From CAIOZW01 sp049318845 (GTDB lineage: Bacteria; Acidobacteriota; Blastocatellia; RBC074), in the NCBI GenBank assembly GCA_049318845.1, contig JBMOFH010000091.1:1-13006 (forward strand): a DNA stretch of 13,006 nucleotides. Reading direction: 5' to 3'. The translations under genes and the position numbers were made by a program. The notes beneath the pieces are model-generated. The model did not search any database. It saw nothing but the letters and a program-made list of their open reading frames with translations, and had not been told where the DNA came from. This document shows, piece after piece, positions 6,483 through 12,679 of this stretch; the stretch's first letter is position 1, and each line of letters starts with the position of its first letter.

Positions 6483-7779
6483 CGCCAAAAACTATCTTTC
6501 CACCGACGATCGTCCCGACGACGGCCCCTTTCAGCTCCCACCCGCCAAAGGGACTGTTACGGCTCTTCGAGCGGGATTTTGAGATGTCGACGCGCTGAGT
6601 CATACCGATATCAAGAATGGTCACATCGGCGACCGCACCAACCCTAAGCGTTCCACGATCGAGATTGAATATCCGCGCCGGAGCGGACGTGAGCATCTCG
6701 ACGAGCCGCGATAGCGGGATCAGTCCGCGGTGAACCAGTCTGTCGAGCGCGAGTGGCACGGCCGTCTCGAGTCCGATTATCCCGTTTGGAGCGTGATCAA
6801 ACTCGACCATCTTCTCGTTGAGGTGATGCGGCGCGTGATCAGTGGCGATCGCATCGATCGTTCCGTCGCAAATGCCCTCGATTATCGCCGCCAGATCGGC
6901 TTCAGAGCGAAGCGGTGGTGCCATCTTGAAATTCGTGTCATATCCGCTGCGGTAAAGGTCGGCGTCGGTCAGCGTGAAGTGGTGCGGAGTGACCTCACAG
7001 GTAACGCGTACACCACGCCGGCGCGCCTCACGCACCAGTTCGACCGAGCGTCCGGTCGAGAGATGCGCGATGTGAATGTGCGCCCCAGTTGCCTCGGCAA
7101 GAATCAGGTCGCGCGCGACGTGCAGATCCTCGGCCGCGCCCGGCAACCCCTTCAGCCCCATCAGCGCCGAATACTCCCCCTCGTGCATCGACCAGCCGGT
7201 CGCCCCACAACAGTCCTCACAATGATCGACAACCGGCAATCCAAAATCGCTCGCATATTCGAGCGCCCGCCGCATGATTCCGGAGTCGGAGACCGGCCGC
7301 CCATCATCGCTGATCGCGACGATTCCGGCATCCTTCATCTCGCCAATCTCCGCCAACTGGCCCCCCTTCGATCCAACGGTGATCGCCCCGATCGGGAAGA
7401 TATTGGCCAGCCCCGCCGCCCGTCCCCGGGCAACGATGAACGAAGTGATCGACGAATTGTCGTTGACCGGACTGGTGTTCGGCATGCAACAGATCGAGGT
7501 GAAGCCGCCGGCAACCGCCGCTCGCGCCCCGGACTCGATCGACTCCTTGTATTCAAACCCAGGCTCCCGCAGGTGTACGTGCAGATCGATCAGCCCCGGA
7601 GTAACGACCAGTCCGGTCGCATCAATGACCTCCGCGACCTCCGCGACCTCCGCCCCCGAAGCCTCGATCCCCGTCCCGATCGCCGCGACAACCCCGTTCC
7701 GAATCAGCAGGTCAGAAACCGCTTCGAGCCCCTGCGATGGATCGACCACCATTCCATTCCTAATCAGCAGATCTTTCAT
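6472..7779 (-). CDS. pyrC: Dihydroorotase (class I)
   Basis: This 435-residue zinc amidohydrolase closes carbamoyl-aspartate to dihydroorotate in the cytoplasm. The N-terminal strand domain (LLIRNGMVVDP) leads into GLIDLHVHLREPG at 62-74, giving metal ligands H67 and H69 and substrate-binding R71. Further ligands are H186 (VDHCED), H239 (IAHLSTG) and D314 (ATDHAPH). NSPFGGWELKG near 408-418 is the usual C-terminal signature. The length is normal for the class. AGGAG at 7787-7791 (on the complementary strand) lies seven bases before the ATG. The start overlaps the pyrB stop by 4 nt (ATGA), so translation is coupled. The loop AEVAEVAEV at 43-51 comes from a 9-bp repeat placed just before the barrel. 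The last codons lie inside the terminator stem. Confidence 0.97.
   Translation of the reverse strand: MKDLLIRNGMVVDPSQGLEAVSDLLIRNGVVAAIGTGIEASGAEVAEVAEVIDATGLVVTPGLIDLHVHLREPGFEYKESIESGARAAVAGGFTSICCMPNTSPVNDNSSITSFIVARGRAAGLANIFPIGAITVGSKGGQLAEIGEMKDAGIVAISDDGRPVSDSGIMRRALEYASDFGLPVVDHCEDCCGATGWSMHEGEYSALMGLKGLPGAAEDLHVARDLILAEATGAHIHIAHLSTGRSVELVREARRRGVRVTCEVTPHHFTLTDADLYRSGYDTNFKMAPPLRSEADLAAIIEGICDGTIDAIATDHAPHHLNEKMVEFDHAPNGIIGLETAVPLALDRLVHRGLIPLSRLVEMLTSAPARIFNLDRGTLRVGAVADVTILDIGMTQRVDISKSRSKSRNSPFGGWELKGAVVGTIVGGKIVFGELI
7627..7653 (-). repeat. Three 9-bp tandem repeats inside pyrC
   Basis: GACCTCCGC occurs three times exactly, encoding a repeated A-E-V in the segment between the N-terminal strand domain and the catalytic barrel. 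The frame is kept and no catalytic residue is touched. Confidence 0.92.
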
Positions 7780-8720
7780 GAATGCTCTCCTCCCGCCAGC
7801 AGGTAGAGGACCGCCATGCGCACCGCTACCCCATTTTCAACCTGATCAAGAATGACAGATCCCGGCCCATCCGCGACATCCGAATCGATCTCAACTCCAC
7901 GATTGATCGGCCCGGGATGGAGAACGATCGCGTCCGACTGCGCCAGTTCGAGCCGACGGCGGTTGAGCCCATACCGGACAGAATATTCACGCAGACTCGG
8001 AAAAAATCCACCTGATTGCCGCTCGAGCTGAATCCGCAGCGTCATGATCACATCAGCGTTTCTGACCGCTTCATCGACCGACGATTCGAATCTGACACTG
8101 CCCGCCCCGGCCGGAATCGCCCGCTCGAGCCCGAATGGAAGCAGCGTCCGTGGACCGGCAAGGACCACCTCTGCCCCCATCTTCGTCAGCAGGTGAATAT
8201 TCGACCTCGCCACACGGCTGTGCAGAATATCGCCAATGATCGCCACCTTCAGCCCGGCAAGCCGCCCTTTGTGACGGCGAATCGTCAGCGCGTCGAGCAA
8301 CGCCTGCGTTGGATGCTCATGCGCCCCGTCTCCGGCATTGATCACCGCCGCCCGCACCGTCTCTGCAATCCGCTGTGGAGCACCGGAAGAACCGTGCCGG
8401 ATCACGATCGCATCCGGCATCATCGCCTGCAGATTGAGCGCCGTGTCGACGAGCGTCTCCCCCTTGACTACACTCGAGGTCGAAGCTGAAATGTTGATCG
8501 CATCCGCTGAGAGCCGCTTTGCCGCGATCTCGAAACTGGTCCGCGTCCGCGTCGAGGCTTCGAAAAAGAGGTTGATGACCGTCTTTCCGCGAAGCGTCGG
8601 AACTTTCCGGATCTGCCGCGTGTTGACTTCTCGAAAGGTCTCTGCCGTTTCAAGAAGCAGCGTGATCTCCGCTTCCGTCAGATCGGCGATTCCAAGCAGG
8701 TCTTTACGGTGTAATGACAT
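7776..8720 (-). CDS. pyrB: Aspartate carbamoyltransferase catalytic subunit
   Basis: This 314-residue enzyme joins carbamoyl phosphate and aspartate, the committed step of pyrimidine synthesis. Carbamoyl-phosphate residues are seen in FFEASTRTRTSFE (S56-R60), K86 in VKGET, and HPTQALLD at 136-143. The aspartate-side loop HPGPINRGVEI is near 267-277, and GDILHSRVARS is at 163-173. All hallmark motifs are intact and the length is standard. No pyrI-like regulatory chain is in the window. The gene lies 41 bp after pyrR and overlaps pyrC by 4 nt, so pyrR-pyrB-pyrC is an operon. I see no Shine-Dalgarno block before the ATG at 8720, though the family's normal N-terminus fits this start. Weak initiation or reinitiation after pyrR is possible. 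Confidence 0.97.
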   Translation of the reverse strand: MSLHRKDLLGIADLTEAEITLLLETAETFREVNTRQIRKVPTLRGKTVINLFFEASTRTRTSFEIAAKRLSADAINISASTSSVVKGETLVDTALNLQAMMPDAIVIRHGSSGAPQRIAETVRAAVINAGDGAHEHPTQALLDALTIRRHKGRLAGLKVAIIGDILHSRVARSNIHLLTKMGAEVVLAGPRTLLPFGLERAIPAGAGSVRFESSVDEAVRNADVIMTLRIQLERQSGGFFPSLREYSVRYGLNRRRLELAQSDAIVLHPGPINRGVEIDSDVADGPGSVILDQVENGVAVRMAVLYLLAGGEHS

Positions 8721-8761
8721 GTGATCAATTCTGTAAGGTATGGCCGAGCAATGGTCGGCGG

Positions 8762-9307
8762 TTATTGTGGCTCGACGACGATCACCTGTTCGGTCTCGTC
8801 GAATTCGGGCAACATGACCTTGACAATCTCGCGCTCGGAAGTAGTCAGGATCCTGCCAACATAGTCGGCCTGGATCGGCAGTTCGCGCCAGCCACGATCG
8901 ACGAGAACCGCCAGTTGCACCCGGTGTGGACGCCCGAAATCGATCAGCTCATCGAGCGCCGCTCGAACTGTCCGTCCAGTGTAGAGCACGTCGTCGACAA
9001 GGATGATCGTCTTGCCGGTGATATTGCCCGGAAGCTCCGTCCGATTGACGACCGGCCGGTCTCCCACCGTACTCAGATCGTCGCGGTAGAGGGTGATGTC
9101 GAGCGCTCCCGTCGTCACGGTCACACCATCCATCTCGAGAATCTTCTGCGCCAGGCGTGCCGCAAGCGGAACACCCCGTCGCCGGATTCCGACCAGAATG
9201 ACGTTGCTCAGATCGGGATTGTTCTCGACAATCTGCGAGGCCATCCGCATCAGAACCCTGTTCATATCCGCCACCGTCATAAGTCGAAACTTTTCGGTAA
9301 AGTGCAT
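8762..9307 (-). CDS. pyrR: PyrR bifunctional regulator / uracil phosphoribosyltransferase
   Basis: This 181-residue protein is of type I PRTase fold. The PRPP-binding loop IILVDDVLYTGRT at 101-113 is intact, as are ILVGIRRRG at 37-45, DITLYRDDLS at 70-79 and RELPIQADYVG near 141-151. PyrR senses UMP/UTP and, in Bacillus, binds pyr mRNA to cause attenuation; many also make UMP from uracil. Compared from memory with B. subtilis PyrR, several residues tied to RNA binding differ: T18 to M, H22 to S, R27 to N, H140 to W, R146 to Q and K152 to R, while R19 and R141 are kept. RNA binding is therefore uncertain. GAGG nine bases before the ATG at 9307 fixes the start. It leads the pyrBC operon and follows the DUF1499 gene by 53 bp. 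Confidence 0.93.
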   Translation of the reverse strand: MHFTEKFRLMTVADMNRVLMRMASQIVENNPDLSNVILVGIRRRGVPLAARLAQKILEMDGVTVTTGALDITLYRDDLSTVGDRPVVNRTELPGNITGKTIILVDDVLYTGRTVRAALDELIDFGRPHRVQLAVLVDRGWRELPIQADYVGRILTTSEREIVKVMLPEFDETEQVIVVEPQ

Positions 9308-9360
9308 TGCGACATCCTCAATTCAGAATTAAACCCGCTGGCAGAGACCAGAAGCACTGG

Positions 9361-9804
9361 TCACTGCTGGTATTTTTTGACCTGCTCAGCCAATGCTGCC
9401 TGGAACTTGCGAATCCGCCGCGCATTCTCGCCAAGATCACTCTTGCCAATCCGTGACCTCGAGCGAATGTTGACCACCACGTCCTGATCAGCCTGGGTGG
9501 CCGTGATCGTCACATCATCACGAAAATGGAATACCGGAACCGTCGCGACCGCCTCGATCAGCCCCTGTTCACGATTAAACTCGCGAATCTCCCAGCCTAG
9601 CGGACCGGCAACCTCGAGCGAAGCGTGGAGAACCTGGACTACACTAATCTTTGCCAGCCGCTGCGGCTGAATATCCGGATACTCCGGCGTCTCTCCCGTC
9701 CGGACATCGTTGATCTTTGGCCAGAACAGACTCAGTGCCATCGGCGACATCGCCAGCAGCATAATGCCAACAATGATGCCGGTAAAAATTTTATTTGGAT
9801 TCAT
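9361..9804 (-). CDS. DUF1499 family membrane-anchored protein
   Basis: This 147-residue protein has one hydrophobic segment near the N-terminus (about residues 7-27), so it is an inner-membrane anchor or uncleaved signal. The soluble part carries the DUF1499 pattern: INDVRTGETPEYPD at 31-44, a RDDVTI strand at 95-100 and the signature RSRSRIGKSDLGENARRIR at 114-132. The family has no established function. A run of seven G's on the coding strand, six bases before the ATG at 9804, can act as ribosome-binding site. It lies 53 bp upstream of pyrR on the same strand and may be the first gene of that transcript. A link to pyrimidine metabolism is not evident from the sequence; it may simply share a promoter. 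Confidence 0.85.
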   Translation of the reverse strand: MNPNKIFTGIIVGIMLLAMSPMALSLFWPKINDVRTGETPEYPDIQPQRLAKISVVQVLHASLEVAGPLGWEIREFNREQGLIEAVATVPVFHFRDDVTITATQADQDVVVNIRSRSRIGKSDLGENARRIRKFQAALAEQVKKYQQ

Positions 9805-10046
9805 GCCAGTCCCCCCCTGAGGCTATTATCAGTCAGGTCTTCTTCAGGCCAGTCTTCTTTAATCTGAAGTCTGACAACTGAATTCTGAAGGTCAAAGTTA
9901 ACGCCGACTCATGGTCTATGGTCAACTGGAAAAAGTCAAAAGGAGCTATCGTTTCTTGCCGACAGCCGCGGTAACCCGCTCCCTTTTCAGCCATTATTTG
10001 CTTCAGACCAGGCGGCGCTTCTGCTAAACTGCCTCTTTTGCTGCCA
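9805..10046. promoter_or_regulatory. Divergent intergenic region between the two pyr arms
   Basis: This 242-bp stretch, continued by the 17-bp ladder, separates DUF1499-pyrR-pyrBC from pyrK-pyrDF and should hold promoters for both. On the - strand three TTGAC-type hexamers are visible (complements at 9890-9895, 9920-9925 and 9934-9939), plus a GATAAT box (complement of 9825-9830) nearer the gene. None are spaced ideally. I see no convincing + strand promoter and no gene. Four heptamers of the type CTGANNN (9864-9891) and a 7-bp pair (9911-9924) are embedded here. Confidence 0.4.
9864..9891. repeat. Four degenerate heptamer repeats (CTGANNN)
   Basis: CTGAAGT, CTGACAA, CTGAATT and CTGAAGG follow one another in strict 7-bp register within the divergent pyr intergenic region. 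A second heptamer pair, ATGGTCT and ATGGTCA, lies at 9911-9924. Confidence 0.65.
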
Positions 10047-10148
10047 TAGAGTAAGTTATGCCGGATGAGATTGCGTGCCGAAGGAGATAACATGCCCAAG
10101 GAGATAACATGCCAAAGGGGATAAAATGCCAAAGGGGGTAAAATGATA
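10047..10148 (+). repeat. 17-bp Shine-Dalgarno/start-codon ladder leading into pyrK
   Basis: Three clear units (10081-10097, 10098-10114, 10115-10131) and a fourth overlapping the pyrK start (10132-10148) share the plan AAGG(A/G)G, spacer, ATG. Two degenerate units precede them (10047-10063 and 10064-10080). Start codons fall at 10058 (ATG), 10075 (GTG), 10092, 10109, 10126 and 10143 (ATG), exactly 17 bp apart. The first four open 10-codon frames of the type MPKEITCQRG. Each ends one base before the start two steps on. The fifth, MPKGVK, ends in an ATGA overlap with pyrK. The Shine-Dalgarno block decays from GGAG to GGGGG toward pyrK. The units are seen directly; translation of the small frames is inference. 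Confidence 0.9.
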
Positions 10149-10976
10149 GACACGATCGCCGCCATCGAAAGCAACCAGATCAGCGTCTCAGCCTCTGGTC
10201 GCCGTTATGGTCTGCTGCGACTGCGGATCGGCCATTCACAGGATATTCACCCCGGACAGTTCGCGATGCTCAAGCCGCGCGGCAGCGTCGAACCGCTCCT
10301 CCGGCGAGCCATGGCCTACTACAAGGTCGACCCCGGCCCGACTTCGACCTTCGTCGAATTCATCTACCAGATCGTCGGTCGCGGGACAGAGGCACTGGCG
10401 CGACTCCGCCCTGCGGATGAGGTCGAGTGCCTCGGGCCGCTCGGCCACTCGTTCGATCTGGAAGCCGCAACCGCGCGTCAGGTCGCGCTCGTCGCCGGCG
10501 GCGCCGGATCACCGGCACTCTTCCTGCTTGCACAGGATCTGGTTCGCCGCCAGATCCCGACCCGACTATTCCTTGGCGGAGCGAGCCACGGCGACCTCTG
10601 CGGCCTCGCCGACTTCACCTCTCTTCTGGGAGCCGACCGTGTCTTTACCGCAACGATCGATGGCTCTCACGGCGTAAGCGGATTTGTCACCCAACCGCTC
10701 GAAGCGTACCTGACCGAAGAGTCCGCGAACGGCCGCGAAGTCCTGATCTACTCCTGCGGCCCAGATCCAATGCTCCACCGGGTTGCCGCGATCTCCGCTG
10801 AGCGGTCGGTTCCGGCTCAACTCTCGCTCGAAGCGCCAATGGCCTGCGGGTATGGCATCTGTGTCGGCTGCGCTGTTCCAGTCAAAAATAGTTGCCCGGA
10901 AGGCTTCATCTACCAGAAAGTATGCACCGATGGACCGGTATTCTGGAGCCACGATCTCGCCTGGCAGGTCGCGTAA
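10143..10976 (+). CDS. pyrK: Dihydroorotate dehydrogenase (NAD+) electron-transfer subunit
   Basis: This 277-residue FAD and [2Fe-2S] subunit passes electrons from the PyrD flavin to NAD+ in class 1B enzymes. The FAD domain covers about 1-100 (HPGQFAML at 36-43, LLRRAMAYY at 52-60). The NAD domain follows (VALVAGGAGSPALF at 114-127, YSCGPDPML at 203-211). The cluster motif is C235-x4-C240-x2-C243 with a distal C261; C251 is extra. The FAD motif, usually RRP-x-S, reads RRAMA here. The ATG at 10143 lies four bases after a GGGGG block and overlaps the stop of the last minicistron. It opens the + arm, and pyrD lies two genes downstream. A sulfhydrogenase-gamma-like paralogue is the alternative, but the pyr context makes PyrK far more likely. 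Confidence 0.92.
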   Translation: MIDTIAAIESNQISVSASGRRYGLLRLRIGHSQDIHPGQFAMLKPRGSVEPLLRRAMAYYKVDPGPTSTFVEFIYQIVGRGTEALARLRPADEVECLGPLGHSFDLEAATARQVALVAGGAGSPALFLLAQDLVRRQIPTRLFLGGASHGDLCGLADFTSLLGADRVFTATIDGSHGVSGFVTQPLEAYLTEESANGREVLIYSCGPDPMLHRVAAISAERSVPAQLSLEAPMACGYGICVGCAVPVKNSCPEGFIYQKVCTDGPVFWSHDLAWQVA

Positions 10977-11004
10977 GAACAGGGAGCCAGTGTGTAATCG
11001 CGCG

Positions 11005-11078
11005 ATGAACGAGCAAAAAATCAAAGGGTAATATCAGGGGGAAAATGAAGGTGATCAGGAGATGAAAGATCAGGAGAT
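11005..11078 (+). promoter_or_regulatory. Coupled minicistrons and 15-bp repeat before the NUDIX gene
   Basis: Between pyrK and the NUDIX gene two tiny frames occur: MNEQKIKG (ATG 11005, TAA 11029-11031) and MKVIRR (ATG 11045, TGA 11063-11065). The second follows a GGGGG block and its stop overlaps the NUDIX start as ATGA (11062-11065). The 11-mer GATCAGGAGAT occurs at 11053-11063 and again at 11068-11078, a 15-bp period. The layout resembles the ladder before pyrK but is less regular. Whether the minicistrons are translated is not known. Confidence 0.5.
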
Positions 11079-11502
11079 AACCTACTGTGCCGGTGGTCTG
11101 GTCTGGCGCAACACTCCAGTGGAGCGCGAGATACTGCTCATTCTGAGTTGCAACGACCAGTCGTGGAAACTGCCCAAGGGACACATCGACCCGGAAGACC
11201 CGACCTGGGAGGCAGCCGCCAAACGCGAGGTTCGTGAAGAGACCGGCTATGATACCGTCATTACCGATTTTGCCGGCTTCACCAAATATCCGGTGAAGGG
11301 CGTTCCCAAGGTGATTCTCTACTGGCATATGCAACCCGTCGGTGAATCTGCTTTCGAACCAAACGACGAGATCGCCGCCATCGCCTGGCTGCCAATCGGC
11401 GCGGCAATCGACCGGCTCTCTTTTCTCAACGACAAGAAGTTTCTGCTCCAGTTCATATCGACAGACATTTCACGGTCCGTCCACCCGTCTCAAAATGAAT
11501 AA
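11062..11502 (+). CDS. NUDIX hydrolase, Ap4A/diadenosine polyphosphate hydrolase-like
   Basis: This 146-residue protein carries a NUDIX box at 40-63: G40, then REVREETGY at 55-63 with the metal-binding glutamates. WKLPKGHID at 35-43 is typical of the bis(5'-nucleosyl)-tetraphosphatase/DIPP-like group. The stretch between G40 and R55 is one residue longer than the canonical G-x5-E-x7-R spacing, and Asp stands near the first Glu position. Such enzymes cleave dinucleoside polyphosphates, nucleotides or nucleotide sugars with Mg2+. No upstream in-frame start exists before the stop at 11029-11031. The AGGAG block abuts the ATG at 11062, so AAGG at 11048-11051 or coupling to the minicistron may drive initiation. 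It sits between pyrK and pyrD and overlaps the latter by 8 nt, so a housekeeping role for nucleotides is plausible but unproven. Confidence 0.87.
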   Translation: MKDQEITYCAGGLVWRNTPVEREILLILSCNDQSWKLPKGHIDPEDPTWEAAAKREVREETGYDTVITDFAGFTKYPVKGVPKVILYWHMQPVGESAFEPNDEIAAIAWLPIGAAIDRLSFLNDKKFLLQFISTDISRSVHPSQNE

Positions 11503-12499
11503 CGAACCTCTAACCCCGGCTGGCGCGCCAATGGCTGTTTCTCTAACACCTGATTCACTAATGCCTGATTCAATTAACCACTCCGATCTTCTCGCGGTCG
11601 AGATCGCAGGCGTCCGATTCGCTAATCCGGTCTGGACCGCGAGCGGAACCTGTGGGTACGGTCTCGACATGGCCGGACTGATCGACCTCAACCGGCTGGG
11701 TGCCATCTGCACAAAGGGGCTCTCGGGAACCCCGCTGCGCGGCAATGCCCCCTGGCGAATCGTCGAGACCCACGGTGGAATGCTCAATGCCATAGGTCTC
11801 CAGAATATCGGTGCCCGCGCCTTCATCGCCGAAAAACTCCCGGCCCTTCGCGAATACGGCGCCCGGATCATCCCGAACGTCTTCGGGTATACCATCGAGC
11901 AGTACATCGAAGCGATCGAGATCCTCGAAACCGGAGAAGGCATTCACGCTTATGAGCTGAATATCTCCTGTCCGAACGTCAAGGCTGGCGGCGAGAGCTT
12001 CGCCAACGATCCGCGCCAGGCAGCGGAGGTCACTGCCGCCGTGAAAAAGGTCGCCACACGCCCGGTCATCGTCAAGCTCTCACCCAATGTGACCAGCATC
12101 GCCGTCGCTGCACGCGCCGTCGAAGAGGCAGGGGCCGATGCCCTCTCCCTGATCAATACGGCGATCGGAATGTCGATCGACATCAACACCCGCCGTCCCC
12201 GCATCGCCAATGTCACCGGCGGACTCTCGGGACCGGCGATCAAGCCGATTGCTGTCCGCTGTGTATTTCAGGCCGCACGCGCCGTCAGCATCCCGCTTAT
12301 CGGAATCGGTGGCATTGCGACGGTCGAGGATGCGCTCGAATTCATCATCGCCGGCGCCTCGGCGATCCAGGTCGGCACCGCTAACTTCTACGATCCTTCG
12401 GCGTCGATCAGAATCGTCGACGGACTTGCAGATTATTGTCGACACCACGGGCTCGCCTCGATTCGCGAACTGATCGGCAGCCTCCGCCTCGACGAATAA
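11495..12499 (+). CDS. pyrD: Dihydroorotate dehydrogenase, class 1B catalytic subunit
   Basis: This enzyme, 334 residues from this start, oxidises dihydroorotate to orotate using FMN. NPVWTASGTCGYG at 44-56 and CTKGLSGTPLRGN at 72-84 bind FMN and substrate. NISCPNVKAGG at 156-166 holds the catalytic cysteine (C159), which separates class 1 from the serine-using class 2. VKLSPN at 193-198, IGIGGI at 269-274 and GASAIQVGTANF at 287-298 complete the barrel. With pyrK nearby it is the NAD-linked class 1B type. The ATG at 11495 overlaps the NUDIX stop, favouring coupling. ATGs at 11531 and 11561 would give 322 and 312 residues, nearer the family norm, and none has a clear Shine-Dalgarno. A 9-bp word (CCTGATTCA, at 11549 and 11564) repeats across the 11561 candidate. 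The start is uncertain; the function is not. Confidence 0.95.
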   Translation: MNNEPLTPAGAPMAVSLTPDSLMPDSINHSDLLAVEIAGVRFANPVWTASGTCGYGLDMAGLIDLNRLGAICTKGLSGTPLRGNAPWRIVETHGGMLNAIGLQNIGARAFIAEKLPALREYGARIIPNVFGYTIEQYIEAIEILETGEGIHAYELNISCPNVKAGGESFANDPRQAAEVTAAVKKVATRPVIVKLSPNVTSIAVAARAVEEAGADALSLINTAIGMSIDINTRRPRIANVTGGLSGPAIKPIAVRCVFQAARAVSIPLIGIGGIATVEDALEFIIAGASAIQVGTANFYDPSASIRIVDGLADYCRHHGLASIRELIGSLRLDE

Positions 12500-12573
12500 C
12501 GACCATTGCGTTACATTCCGGGGACGTGATAGCTTCGAAGGATGCGATGCCCGTGTCGTATTGGTCTTGATTC

Positions 12574-12602
12574 TTCCCACCTGCCGGGGTTCCCGATACA
12601 AT
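12574..12602 (+). promoter_or_regulatory. Candidate promoter for pyrF
   Basis: TTCCCA (12574-12579), a 17-bp spacer and TACAAT (12597-12602) resemble a sigma-70-type promoter in the 180-bp gap between pyrD and pyrF. Initiation would fall near 12609. The rest of the gap (12500-12573) shows no gene or strong hairpin. This is a visual match, not tested. Confidence 0.35.
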
Positions 12603-12621
12603 TGGGACGGGGTGTGAGTTA

Positions 12622-12648
12622 CCAGTTAGACCAGTTAGGCCAGTTAAA
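12622..12648 (+). repeat. Three 9-bp tandem repeats in the pyrF leader
   Basis: CCAGTTAGA, CCAGTTAGG and CCAGTTAAA lie head to tail just before the candidate pyrF starts. They contain TAG and TAA triplets in some frames. In the pyrF frame they would read as repeated QL pairs if translation began at the GTG at 12614. Confidence 0.88.
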
Positions 12649-12679
12649 TAAGATGGATGGCCAGAGGGATATAAAAGAG

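Noticed and set aside
6730..7806. A long open frame of 358 codons on the + strand, opposite pyrC.
   Set aside because: It is antisense to a gene with all dihydroorotase motifs, has arginine- and proline-rich composition typical of antisense frames in GC-rich DNA, and shows no recognisable domain.
8714..9487. A 257-codon open frame on the + strand, opposite pyrR and part of the DUF1499 gene.
   Set aside because: It spans two real - strand genes and their gap and shows no motif.
10004..10030. A possible + strand promoter for pyrK using TTGCTT (9998-10003) and TAAACT (10025-10030).
   Set aside because: The spacing of 21 bp is too long for a standard sigma-70 promoter, so it is not annotated.
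10081..10148. The regular repeats upstream of pyrK as a possible CRISPR array.
   Set aside because: The units are 17 bp and directly adjacent with no spacers, so this is a tandem repeat, not a CRISPR.
9833..10174. A - strand open frame of 113 codons across the divergent pyr gap.
   Set aside because: It runs through the repeat ladder and heptamers, overlaps the pyrK start, and has no recognisable domain or convincing ribosome-binding site.
11342..11494. An upstream extension of the pyrD frame starting at 11342.
   Set aside because: It lies inside the NUDIX coding sequence in another frame and its residues do not resemble any PyrD N-terminus; starts at 11495 or later fit better.
12659..12671. 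A GCCAGAGGG word before pyrF resembling part of the PyrR binding loop consensus.
   Set aside because: The match covers only the CCAGAG core, no flanking stem or terminator is visible, and the word lies at the translation start; chance is likely.
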